Assembly (NCBI GenBank): GCA_000333855.2
Contig: CM007319.1
Location: 1,211,878-1,275,877 of the forward strand
Length of the DNA: 64,000 nucleotides
Origin: Endotrypanum monterogeii
Taxonomy: Eukaryota > Euglenozoa > Kinetoplastea > Trypanosomatida > Trypanosomatidae
Direction: 5' to 3'
Shown: positions 20,713-31,249 of the stretch, piece by piece
How positions within the stretch are numbered: the first letter of the stretch is position 1
Layout: each line of letters opens with the position of its first letter
The notes under the pieces: model-generated
What the model saw: the letters and a program-made list of their open reading frames with translations, nothing else
Told to the model about the DNA's origin: nothing
Database searches by the model: none
Translations under genes and position numbers: made by a program

Positions 20713-22236
20713 CAACGGGCACTCACGTCTTGAGAGACAGCACACAGCTGTTTTTTTTTTTTTTTTGAGCTCTGTGTTTATTCAGTACTGCTCAGCGTGC
20801 GTGACGGGTGTCGGATATTGTTGGCCCCCGCTCGCAGCTCAGGTACCGTGCGACTTGGTGCTGAGAATGTGCGGGAGAGAGGAGAGAGGGGGGGTGGCGT
20901 TGTGGTTTCCATATAACTGCACAAGTTTGGTTGCATGTGATGATGGAGTAAGCATCGGCTACATTTAGGAGACGAGGAATGAGCGCATTCAATGGAATAG
21001 AGGGACAAACAGAAGAGGCCGAGAGGAGACACGACCACGTACTAAATGCGTACTCGTATCAGGACGCTCTGTTTCTCGTCGTAGCCTCAATCTGTGAATA
21101 CCTACCTTTCTCCCTCTGCACAACACTTCTGTGGTGCTTTTGCACCTGCGTGTGAAAAGCAGCGAGGCGGATACCAAGTCTCCTTACAGCTGTCGATGAT
21201 TTTTTATTTCTCCCTGCTCTTTTTCAATTTTCTTTTTTGATGTTATCAGCTCACAGCCGACAACACCAAACATTTCCAAGTATCGTTGATCTCATCCAAG
21301 AAAAAAAAAAACACAGCATGTTTTTTTTTTCTCCGGGGACTGAACAAGAGTACCGAAAGTCTCCTCCCCGGCAAAAAAAAAAAACAAAATAGCTTGAGAG
21401 ATGAATCTTGCCAGACGCACAGACAAAGAAAGAGACCCAATGCAATCGACTGTTTCACCTCTTGAGAGCATTCCTTCTGGGCATGAGCGATGAGGAAAGG
21501 AAAGCAAACAAGGGGTGAACAGGTGAGAAACTTATGTATCACAAGTAAGCTCTTGCAAAAAGCAAACCTCGATCGGTATCACGTCTGCTCCAGCGCTACC
21601 TCTTTCGCACTTGAACTCTCGTGAGTGTAAACAAACAGAAGATCTGAGCACACGTAATTGCACAGCGCGAGGGGGGGGAATATCTATATAAATATATATG
21701 GTACATATATATGGAGATATACTTTTATCAAGCACCATAAAAAGAGAATGAGTAAAGCAGAAAAAAGGAAAACGTTAATGTAAAAACAAATCCTCTTTCA
21801 TTTTTTTTTGTTCAATTATGTTGATGGGAAAAAAAAAAAACGAAAGACGAGCTGGTAAGGTGCCCGCTACTCTTCCCTCTTTTCCCGCAGGGGTGTGGCG
21901 AGAAAAAGAAAAAGGAGAGGACAGGGAAAGCCGTGTGGGAAGCCTTCTTGTGCGTTAATATTGACCTTCCACATTCCTACAAATAATCTCATCAGCTCGC
22001 AAGTCCGCTCCATTCTTTCCTTCCAAATAATCCAAAGACACATACCCAGGAAACAACATTCAAGACGAATGTAACCCTCCACTACGCAACTTTCTTTTAA
22101 GAGACGGAAAGGGGGAATTACCGCAAACGGAGACGGTGAGCGCAAGGAACACAAAAAAAGCGTACAGCGGGCATGCGAAGGGAAAGAGAAAAATAATTAG
22201 AAAAAGCGCAGCGGTGTCCGTTGAAGGCAGGCCGCC

Positions 22237-22240
<4 letters not shown>

Positions 22241-22271
<31 letters not shown>
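22241..22271. repeat. (AG)n microsatellite
   Basis: About 15 uninterrupted AG units. On the transcribed minus strand this is a (CT)n pyrimidine tract. Confidence 0.95.
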
Positions 22272-22272
<1 letters not shown>

Positions 22273-22756
22273 GTGCACCAAAATAAAAAGGTCCGTCTCT
22301 TTTGGCAACAGCAGAAGAAAAAAATTTTCAAACGAGTCATAAATCTAAAAAATAAAAAAATACATATGAAAAATACAAATACTAAAAAAAAAAAGGGAGG
22401 GAGGGCAGAGAGCGCCAAAGGATGTCAAGGTATCGCAGCATGAACAGACACATGCATGGAAGCGCTACAGACAACAGACTAAAGTCAGCCCAGAGGGAAA
22501 AAAGATACGGAAACGTGTGAGTGGAAACGGCACCTAAATACCTGGCAGGATTCACACAACTTCATATGTTGCTGTTGAACTAATATATCGAAAAAAATGA
22601 CCTTTGGTCATCGAAAATCAGGAAAAAAAAACTTTCGAAATTAGTGAAAAAGCGGGAAAACAGTGGAACACCGTCGAGAAAAACCAAGTGAGGGTAGCGC
22701 ATTCGGCAACCCTTAGCTAGAAAAAAATTCAGCTCTGTCTGACATATGTGTTTCAT

Positions 22757-23115
22757 CTTTCCAATGGATATGCTCACTACTTGCTTCCCCCCCCCCCTGT
22801 ATGACGGGGAGAAGGGGGGAGACACAGTGTCGGTGCCAACTCCAAATGCGACTTCATTCCGCGACAGAGGCATCACGTGATGCGTAATTATCGCAAGTGT
22901 GCACACGCAGCGATGCCCCCCGACACCCCCCCCCCTCCACTCAGTGCCTCGGTCGACACGGGGCGCCGTCTCTCTGGCTGGCTCAGCCACCCAGACCTGT
23001 GTGCAACAAGGGCCCGAGGCACGGGTTTCGTGTCTGCAACGCCAATATGTGCACCGCGTCATCCAAAACTACATGGTGACACACAGAAAGGAGGTAAGGA
23101 AGAAGAAAAAAGAAA
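22757..23115 (+). mobile_element. SIDER-like retroposon copy A, internally deleted
   Basis: The first about 285 bases match copies B and C closely, for example the shared blocks around 22830-22910 and 22970-23020. Similarity then jumps to the element's final segment at about 23044 (a diverged version of the terminal block near 31793-31806 in copy C) and ends in an A-rich stretch at 23100-23115. About 240-270 bases of the interior are missing. Orientation is plus, antisense to transcription. Size, A-rich 3' end and location in a 3' UTR region fit Leishmania SIDERs; the family name is an inference. Confidence 0.65.
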
Positions 23116-23316
23116 CCCACGGCACCGAGAGGCGTACGATCAGATATGATCAGTCATGTAACAAAAAAAATGACCGAAGAAAAAGGAAAATAACAACAGT
23201 CAAGAGTGGTTGAAGTGGGAAAGATAGAGGGGATATAAGGGGGGAGGGGGGGCGAGAGCATCAAACAAGATAGATGGTATTCAAAGGGGCAGCAACATCA
23301 TGTGAGATTCAAAATG

Positions 23317-23347
<31 letters not shown>

Positions 23348-25398
23348 CATGCATACATACATACATACAAAGAACATAACCCTAAAATATATATACTGCT
23401 CTTCATAAATCTTAGTCTTTTCCATGATCCTTTATAATGCCTCAGAATTTTCGATGTCTGCTCATTATTTAGCGTTCAAACTAGATTTGCATGTGGTCCT
23501 TTTTTTCTTGTTGAAGACTCTCCGACTCATACTGTTTCCCCTCCTCTCTACAGACGCCTCTCCTTTTTGTCTTTGAAATTGATCATCGGTGCCAACACCA
23601 TCTCTCGACACAACGGAAGAAAATAAAAAGAGAGGCAGTATATATACACAGGCATACAGATGTATATATGAGAGATCACCCCAACCCTTCCACAGCAAAT
23701 AATAATTTTTTTTATAAGATAACGGTAGATCTGAAAGGGTACGCTTGCCCAACATAGGCTGTAAAATCGCCGGAGATGTCCAGTCCCCTGTCGTGAAACA
23801 TATATGACCTCCCACGTAAGTCTGGCGAGTTTGAATTGTTTATACAACGATGTTTCTCTCACAGTACCTCACAATGCACACAGATAGCCCTGATGACCCG
23901 CTTCTCAGTGTTGCAGCTATTTTTTTTTTCGCCACGCATTTTCTTTCCCGCATCTACCAAGAATCATAAAAAGAAAATTAAGGTGAAGATCGATATTCTC
24001 CCAACCTCATTCCAACTGACACTCAAACAATAAGAACAGAGAACAGAGACCACAAAAAGGGGGAAAGGGTGGTAGGGTCTCGCGAAACGCTAGCATTAAG
24101 AGAAAATGTTGGCCACACACCCCCTGACTGAGGAAATGAAACCATTTAGTTAAAAAAAAAAAGAAACACTGTATTGGTATATCAATATGAGAAGTATGGC
24201 GATATACACTGACAACAAAAGCAACAGGTGGAAAGCAAGACTATATTTATATATATATATATATATGGATTCAAGAAATAAGAAATGAACAATTTTTTTC
24301 AAACATCCGCGGAAACAAAGATACGCATACGAGCATGGTCAATATCCCTTTGCGAATGCTTTCTGGTCGGCGAAACGTGCGAGGCGAACGCCCGCTATCG
24401 ACTTTTTCGGCGATATATACGTGTGCTCATGAACGGAAGAAGAGTTCAAGACTACCTCAGCTTCTCATCAGCGCAGGTGTATGCCTCACTCGTATAGAAC
24501 GAGAGGAAAGAAAAACATACATACATACATACATACACACACGTATACATGCACATGCACATGGGCATCCACAGCCAAGATAAGGCAACCTTTTTCTCAA
24601 TAGTTCATTGAACGATTGATGAGAAAAAAAAAGAAGGGGAAACAAGAATCCAACACAACTGGAAGAAGCTCATGATAATATTCGCAAAAAAAAGATCATT
24701 TAAAATAAAAAATCACGCAGATTACAAGAGGAAAGGAGGGCAATACGTTTTTTTTTTTAGACATTGTGCGTGAATACATTCTCCGCTCTTTCTCTTCAAT
24801 GCCCCTTCTTCCCTCTCGAAATCCAACACGAAGCAAGCTATAGTAACCCCCCCCTTTTTTCCTCTGGATCTGCCTAAATCAAAGCAGTGCCTTTGTCTTT
24901 TTTTTTGTTACCCTTTCTGCGATCGAAGATTTTTCTGTCCGCTTTTCTGCAGGGCCTCACCCTTCTCTTGTTTTTTTTTGGGGGGGGAGTATTGTTAACC
25001 TTCTTTTATATAAAAAGAAAAACTTTATCAGGTATGCACCACACTGATGGGGTGAGAAAAAGACGTGGGGAAGCCGAGGCGGTAGACTGTCACCCCCTCC
25101 CCTCCCCTCCCCCTTCCTCCCCGGCTTGCTCGTACTCTTTGACTTAACAAAAGCATACAGAAATTTCAACGGAAAAAAATTGAGTGAAAAAAAAAAGCTT
25201 TCGATGAGGGGCGCAGTTGCGTTTGCAGTGCAACCCTACTGGAGAGATGTCTTCGGTTCCGAGAGAGGAGATGCTGCCGTCTGCGCCAACTTCAACACGA
25301 GCAGGAGCCTGTATTGTTTTCCTTTTTGGATAAGTCGAACTCTTATTTGCAGCAGCACTATGGACAAAACTTTGCCTCTACGGTGACCCCACGCCGAA

Positions 25399-25404
<6 letters not shown>

Positions 25405-25442
<38 letters not shown>
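25405..25442. repeat. (AT)n microsatellite
   Basis: About 19 AT units between copy A and copy B of the dispersed element. Confidence 0.95.
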
Positions 25443-25444
<2 letters not shown>

Positions 25445-25836
25445 GTTCATATATACCGGCACTCAAGTACACGAGGGTGTGAACATCGATTTGTGCGGCA
25501 AACAATGCTTTCAAACTAGGCGTGTTGCCCAACAGCGCTTCACCCTCACCGCCCGCCCTACCCCTCCCCCCTCTATCTCCCCCTTTAACCGCGTTGTGTT
25601 TGGGAAACAGAATAAGAAGAAGCCACGCGACTGAATACATCGCCAACGACCACACGCAGTCCAGTACAATAACAGCCGAAGTCTTTGAGCTTCGCGATTC
25701 CCACAGCTCTCAACTCACACAGAAAACCGATTGAGATCATTCGGCTTTGTCGGCGTTCAGAACCGAAAGAACTCTACACCAACGCGTATTAAATTGGTTT
25801 CGTTTATGTTTTCCCGCTAAACTTTATTCCACTTGA

Positions 25837-26411
25837 TTTTTTTTTCCTCTCTGCATCTCACAGCTCTTACGTCTGATGGCGCGGCACACACATCGTGGTG
25901 GCGGTAGCTGTTGGAGAAGAGGGAGGGGGGCAGTCAGTCAGCCCCCTAGATTCCCGTGCGAGTACCGGGTCCCTCCTGGCGGCAACAACGTCAAGCGCCT
26001 ACCATGTAGGGTGGTCAGGGCGATGCGTTGCCAGTTGTGCAGGCGCGCGAGCTTCGGTGGCGCTGCGTTGAATCGCTGTGCCCCAGTGAGGGCGCCTTTG
26101 CTGCTTGCGCGATGGGTAAGGTGTCGGCGGGGCGGAGACGCAACCCGTGCCTCGGGCCCTTGTTGCACACAGGTCTGGGTGACTGAGCCAGCCAGAGAGA
26201 CGGCGCCCCGTGACGACCGAGGCACTGAGTGGAGGGGGGGGGTGTCGGGGGCGAGTCGCTGCGTGTGCACACTTGCGATAATTACGCATCACGTGATGCC
26301 TCTGTCGCGGAATGAAGTCGCATTTGGAGTTGGCACCGACACTGTGCCTCCCCCCCTCCTCCCCGCCATACGGGGAGGGAAGCAAGTAGTGAGCATATCC
26401 ATTGGAAGGAC
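25837..26411 (-). mobile_element. SIDER-like retroposon copy B, full length
   Basis: About 575 bp, the reverse complement of copy C over nearly its whole length. Read on the minus strand it starts near 26411, carries the block shared by all three copies, and ends in an A9 run (the T run at 25837-25845), as expected for a retroposed element. The hexamer CCACTT occurs on both sides (25829-25834 and 26425-26430) and may be a short target-site duplication. This copy is in the sense orientation relative to transcription, in the 3' UTR direction of the mitochondrial carrier gene. Open frames inside it are on both strands and look fortuitous. Confidence 0.7.
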
Positions 26412-26844
26412 ATGAGAGATAATGCCACTTATCTTCATATCTTTTCTTTTTTTTTTCCTGATGTTGCCTCCATTCTACTCGGAACGCGTCATATCGCTCT
26501 TTTTTCTCTGGTAGGCTTTCCTTTGGGGGGGGGGAGATGAAGTCCACACTTCCGGTGAGAAAGTGTAGAGAGCAACACCGTTTTGGGGCTCGAGATACGT
26601 GCACCGAAGCCACTTGGTAAAAAAAAATACGAGCAGTCGATCGTGGAGCGATGAGAGCGGAAAGAGGTTCTTCTCATGGCAGCTGGCACGGTGCGTCGGC
26701 CTGTCTCGTCATCTCACTGCGTGCTACTAGTTTATTCCCCCGTCTCGGTTGTGCACCTCTGTCCAGTTCAGCTGCGTCACCTGATCAGAGTCCACAGAAA
26801 TCAGGCGTTTCGTCTACGGCGGATTTCAATACTGGGCAGGTGGC

Positions 26845-27933
26845 TCACTGGAACTGAGGCTGACCCACCACATCATTTGCCTCGTTACTGCAGTCATGGC
26901 CTATTTTGGAACGAGAGTCGCCGCCGTTAACGCCATGACAGCTGCTTGGCGTGGCAACGCGTGCCGTGCGCATGGACTCGGCTACCTGATACGTCGTACT
27001 AATCACTCTCAGAAACCTTTCGTACAGAACAAATGACATCATCGTTGATGGAATAACGCGTGCCACGTTGACGGGGAAGCCTCGGTACATGCCGCGGAGC
27101 CCCTCGCTCCGCCATACGCTCTTCAACCCCATCCACATGCCTTTAAATTCCGGACTGCCATGATTGCGGTGATCCTGAAGGCATGTCCGAACGACCTCTA
27201 AGGGATTGAACAACGCACAGGACACGGCCTTGGCTACAGCAGAAGCCAGTGCCACTTGCAGTGTCGAGGGGTCTTCATGATTTGAGAACCAGTTGCGCCG
27301 GAAACACTCGTATATGGTCACTTGAATAGTTGTATTACCCGTGAGCAGTATCTGAGGACCCAGTCCACGGAACATGGCCCCCAAGCCCTCTTGCCGCACT
27401 ATAGTCCGCACCCCAGCAAATCCCGATGGCAGTAACGGTTCAGGTACACCGTTGTGAAAGCGATGGGCGTCGTATAGTTGCCGACGTGTTTTGATGACGT
27501 GCAGTGGGGTGACAATAGTACCCGTGATACTGGCTGCAACACACGCACTCGCGAAGTCGAGACCCGACCGCGTCATGATAGAATCGTTCTGTCTTTCTCC
27601 GAGCATCCCTGCGATGCCTTGTTGGGCGGAGCGAAAAGTAATCAAGTAGAGACCCCAGCCAACACTGTGCGAGACAACAGAGACGCTCATGCCCTTGTAC
27701 ATGCCACGTATCCCTTCCTGACGCACAATCTCTCCAACAGAACATAGAGGCATCGCGCTGCTTCCCTTACGTATGCTTTGCAGACGAGTGCGGAGGAAAT
27801 CGAGCGGATAAAACAGCATCGTCGCCACTGACCCACCAATGGCTCCTGCAGCGCCGTGCATCCATATATGCTCAGTATTTGACGACAAACCCTGCGAGTA
27901 ACCGCTCGGGGACGATGAGAAAGACTGTGACAT
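26845..27933 (-). CDS. Mitochondrial carrier family protein
   Basis: A 362-residue member of the SLC25 family of inner mitochondrial membrane transporters. All three tripartite repeats are present with their signatures: PLDFLR at residues 43-48, PLHVIK at 143-148 and PLEVVR at 245-250. Each is followed by the matrix-helix motif (EGIRGMYKG 73-81, EGLGAMFRG 182-190, EGLRGMYRG 277-285). Six membrane helices are expected. The segment VGWGLYLITF (91-100) in helix 2 resembles the folate/FAD carrier subgroup (SLC25A32, yeast Flx1), but substrate cannot be assigned from this. The C-terminal tail beyond residue 315 is polar and extra to the fold. The middle repeat has His rather than Asp/Glu after PL, a variation seen in some carriers. 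The ATG is at 27931-27933. Confidence 0.93.
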   Translation of the reverse strand: MSQSFSSSPSGYSQGLSSNTEHIWMHGAAGAIGGSVATMLFYPLDFLRTRLQSIRKGSSAMPLCSVGEIVRQEGIRGMYKGMSVSVVSHSVGWGLYLITFRSAQQGIAGMLGERQNDSIMTRSGLDFASACVAASITGTIVTPLHVIKTRRQLYDAHRFHNGVPEPLLPSGFAGVRTIVRQEGLGAMFRGLGPQILLTGNTTIQVTIYECFRRNWFSNHEDPSTLQVALASAVAKAVSCALFNPLEVVRTCLQDHRNHGSPEFKGMWMGLKSVWRSEGLRGMYRGFPVNVARVIPSTMMSFVLYERFLRVISTTYQVAESMRTARVATPSSCHGVNGGDSRSKIGHDCSNEANDVVGQPQFQ

Positions 27934-28048
27934 CGCTCTTCAACACTGTTGCAGCTCCGACGAGGTGAGGAGGGAAAAGAATGCGACACTTAAACAAGCC
28001 GCTACTACCAACTCAAGATACTTCGGTGAGGCGGCCTACACACGCAAG

Positions 28049-28050
<2 letters not shown>

Positions 28051-28088
<38 letters not shown>
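28051..28088. repeat. (CA)19 microsatellite
   Basis: A pure CA tract on the plus strand, the inverted partner of the GT tract 535 bp away. Confidence 0.95.
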
Positions 28089-28089
<1 letters not shown>

Positions 28090-28618
28090 GAGCACTATTC
28101 AGCCTTCCTCTCCCGATGTCTGTTAGTCGTGGTCGACGAGCACAAAAAATGCGATCGTGCCCACTCGCCTTATGTACGCCTGGGTGCCTGTGACGTAATA
28201 TCACGACCACCACCACCCACCACCCCCACACGAACCTTGTCGCTTCTACACAGATTTCTTCTTTTTAGATGAAATGGTTTGCTGCAACGAGGGGGTTAAG
28301 CAAATGAGGTTAAGCTGGCGCAGCACGCAAACGACGTTGAAAAAAAAAAATGAAGAAAAGGAAACACCGCGCGAAATCCACAATTTTATAAAGTGGCGCA
28401 AAGTAAGGAAAATGAAAACAAGAAGAAGTGGGAAGAGGAGGAGGAGATGCGCGGATGGTTGTCACAAACGAAAAGGGGAGGGAGGGGGGGAAGCGAGAGA
28501 AAGAAACTTATGAGGTGATTCGAGGTGATCAAGACTAGATAAGCGGTCGTCACAGAAACCGATGACAACCGTTTCTATTCACAAACGGGTACGGCGACGT
28601 GTTGAGAGGTAAATGTAT

Positions 28619-28622
<4 letters not shown>

Positions 28623-28660
<38 letters not shown>
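28623..28660. repeat. (GT)19 microsatellite
   Basis: A pure GT tract of the same length as the CA tract at 28051-28088 and able to base-pair with it in one transcript. Confidence 0.95.
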
Positions 28661-28663
<3 letters not shown>

Positions 28664-29040
28664 CCCCTATTTTGTGCAAAAGTCTGTGGGTCGGCACGCA
28701 GTGGTTCAATCTCTCGTGTGGTGAGGAAAGAAGAGCAGGAAAGCGAGAGTGAGGCACAACAAAAACGTGAAAATATTCTTACTAAACAGTCAAAAAAAGA
28801 AAAATACAGCAACAGGACCCACTAAAAAAAAGTGAAACACACCTACAGAAATGAAAAATGCTAATCACAGTTGTGTGGAACCTTGAGAGGGAAAAAAAAA
28901 AAAAGAGAGAGATCCGTCCAGAGAAGGGAAGGACGTTGATTCTTGTTATGACCTTTTCTTCTGTGACGCTCAGGATTTTAATGCAGAGATGTGGAGAATG
29001 CGTGGTGGGTGGGCGGTAGCGGCGGTGGGTGAGGAGAGTG

Positions 29041-29088
29041 GAGGGGGGAAGGGAAGGGAAGGGAAGGGAAGGGGGGGGAAGGGGGGGA
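29041..29088. repeat. G/A tandem tract (GGGAA units)
   Basis: Repeated GGGAA units flanked by longer G runs. On the minus strand it is an uninterrupted C/T tract of over 40 bases, which could serve as a trans-splicing polypyrimidine tract, although no convincing gene follows directly. Confidence 0.9.
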
Positions 29089-30823
29089 TATGCCAATTAT
29101 TGGGAGTAATGATGCTGCTATGAGAGAGCCGCTGACACGTATATCGCGCGACATCTTACGGAAATAGAGGACAACACGGATGACAAAGGGGACACACAGG
29201 ATTAATAAGGAATTTCAGTGTTGCGAAGTTGTGAAATGGTGTCGCAGAATATGATGTGATGCAAAAGGACACGTATGAGTGTGTGTGTGTGTGTGGAGAG
29301 AGGTAAAATTTGTCGAGTGCATAAAGGAATAACAGGAGCAAGTTCAGAAGAATAGACGAAAAATGTGCCAAGGTTTTTCGAGGAAAAGGAGAGAGAAATC
29401 AAACTTTTCCGTAGCCTACCTGGATTCACAGCTCACAGCGACGACGGCAGCTACCGATGGGTATGTGCTCATCCGATGGCATAATCGAAAAGATCGCTGC
29501 AAAGTTCACACTCGACAACCCCCATGTCACGCACACACACACACACATTCGTGACACTGTTTGTCAGAAAGGGGAGCCGACGGCGGCGGCGCACTCCATT
29601 GCAGGAGTGCTCAATCATGCAAGAAGGCATCATTTCAGCCTGAGCTTTGCAATAAACATTGCGGTGTAGTGAAAAATGAAACCACATATGCCGTGGCGCA
29701 CGACTACAAGTGCGGGCTCGGCACAGCATATCACACGAGGCTGCTCGGCTTGTGCGAGCAGCCCACCAACCTTGCAGTATCTCCTGAAGCTTTTCTTGGA
29801 GGCAATTAATTTTCCATCCCGGGTTAAAGGGTATACTGTTCGCCGTTGCGCACGTGCGTACTGACAAATGAGCGAGTGCCTGCGTCAAAGCTTCAAGTAA
29901 TAAGCACGGAAAAAGAAAGAAAAGATGAGAAAAAAAAAGTGAACAAATGGCTCCGGAACTGAGCACAGCCGCTGGATTCGTGGAGGCATCAGTCATTTCC
30001 CCTACAAGGTCGTCGCCGCCCACTCATCTGAATTTCCTATTCTTTTTTTTTTTCGCTGTCAGTCCCCAGAAAACTTCATCGTACTGACGATGTGTAATCG
30101 AATGCGAATCCATCGTCACTGACTCAACATGCTTTTCATGTATGCGACCTTCTCCCTCACCCCCACTTTGCCCCCCTCTCCACGCCTCTCCCAGTCTACA
30201 CTCCCGCGTAAACACGTACACGAAAACAAACGTTGGGATAAAGCACATGCACAGATGTACCTCTTCTTTAGATCAGCACGTGGAACACTTGTTCCTACCC
30301 ACCCACTGACATTGGTGCGCTCATTTCGTTGATGCCGTTGGCCGCCGCCATTCCCCACCCCTTTTTTTCGTGTGTGTGAGGTGGAGTAACCAAGGTGGGC
30401 CAACGCAGGCAAAGCGACACAAAAGAAAATAGTAATCAACTCGAAAATAGATACTGAAAAGAAAAAAAACTCACCTGCTCATAGGCTGAGAATGTTTTGT
30501 GTATGTGAAAAATGAAAAGAACGTTAAAGGGGAGGAGTGGGAAGAGCGCCAGCGTGCAATAATCATCGTGATGATAAAAAAGGAAAGTAGCGTTGTCGAC
30601 TTCGGATGAGTGTGCTCCGTGTTCAAGAGAAGCAACATGAAGTCAAACATGCACAAGGAGCGGGGCGATGAAAAAAAAAAAACACAGCAATAAACATCTA
30701 AACAAACCTGGAAACAATATTTTTTAAAAAATGAGACCAGAGGGAATATAGGGGAAATACAGCAAGACAGCAGAGGATGATGGATGACTTTGCCCACCTC
30801 TGACTCGCCCGCCTTCATTCAAA

Positions 30824-31078
30824 TCACCACACCAAAAGCTGTGCCCCCATTTTCCCGAATTGAAGACAGTATATTTGAAGAAGCTTGAGGGGGAGAAGAG
30901 TGATACCCAGGCACCCTCTTTCGTAGAAGAAACCTTTATAGGTAGACATCACTCTACGTGAGTCAGCTTCGCCACGGGCCGTCCCTTTCAGCGCTTCGAC
31001 TCCCCACATCCCATCAAGCGCCAGCAAGATCTCCAGTCTACCCCTACCGAGAAAGATGTCCTCACTCTCACTCGACAT
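30824..31078 (-). CDS. Possible small ORF, 84 residues, unrecognised
   Basis: An ATG at 31076-31078 opens an 84-residue frame ending in TGA at 30824. It begins MSSESEDIFLGRGRLEILL and is rich in Gly and Leu. It sits just after retroposon copy C in the direction of transcription. Upstream on the minus strand is a moderately pyrimidine-rich stretch ending in a CAG about 15 bases before the ATG. Third positions lean to G/C, but not as strongly as in the clear genes. It could be a genuine short protein, a decayed gene fragment or chance. Confidence 0.25.
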   Translation of the reverse strand: MSSESEDIFLGRGRLEILLALDGMWGVEALKGTARGEADSRRVMSTYKGFFYERGCLGITLLPLKLLQIYCLQFGKMGAQLLVW

Positions 31079-31249
31079 AGACACGAGCTAAACTGCATAA
31101 TAAACGAGCAAGGATTCCCTCTCCACAGGGCAACCACCTGGAGTGAAGTCCAAATTTTAAAAAGGAGTCACAGAAGGTGCAACCCTGCCAGAAGTAGAAG
31201 GGTCCCACACCCGGCCAGCTGAAAAAATCCCTGGAGGGAATGAACACAT

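Larger units (their letters stand above)
20713..26844. other. 6.1 kb gene-poor region with repeats
   Basis: The longest gene-free interval in the window, downstream of the mitochondrial carrier gene. It holds two copies of the SIDER-like element (22757-23115 and 25837-26411), (GA)n at 22241-22271, (CA)n at 23317-23345, (AT)n at 24245-24267 and 25405-25442, and an ATAC repeat at 24515-24535. A GC-richer patch at about 25200-25390 has open frames on both strands but no recognisable protein. Much of it may be a long 3' UTR, or it may include unrecognised non-coding RNAs. Confidence 0.6.

Noticed and set aside
22580..23062. Minus-strand 160-residue open frame
   Set aside because: It is a fusion of copy A sequence with low-complexity flank and does not resemble a protein.
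25876..26415. Plus-strand 179-residue open frame
   Set aside because: It lies within retroposon copy B, is antisense to the element, and the repeat family is open in several frames because of its high GC content.
29469..30023. Minus-strand 184-residue open frame
   Set aside because: It starts with GTG, is Cys/Arg-rich, and reads through a CA repeat; no coding bias.
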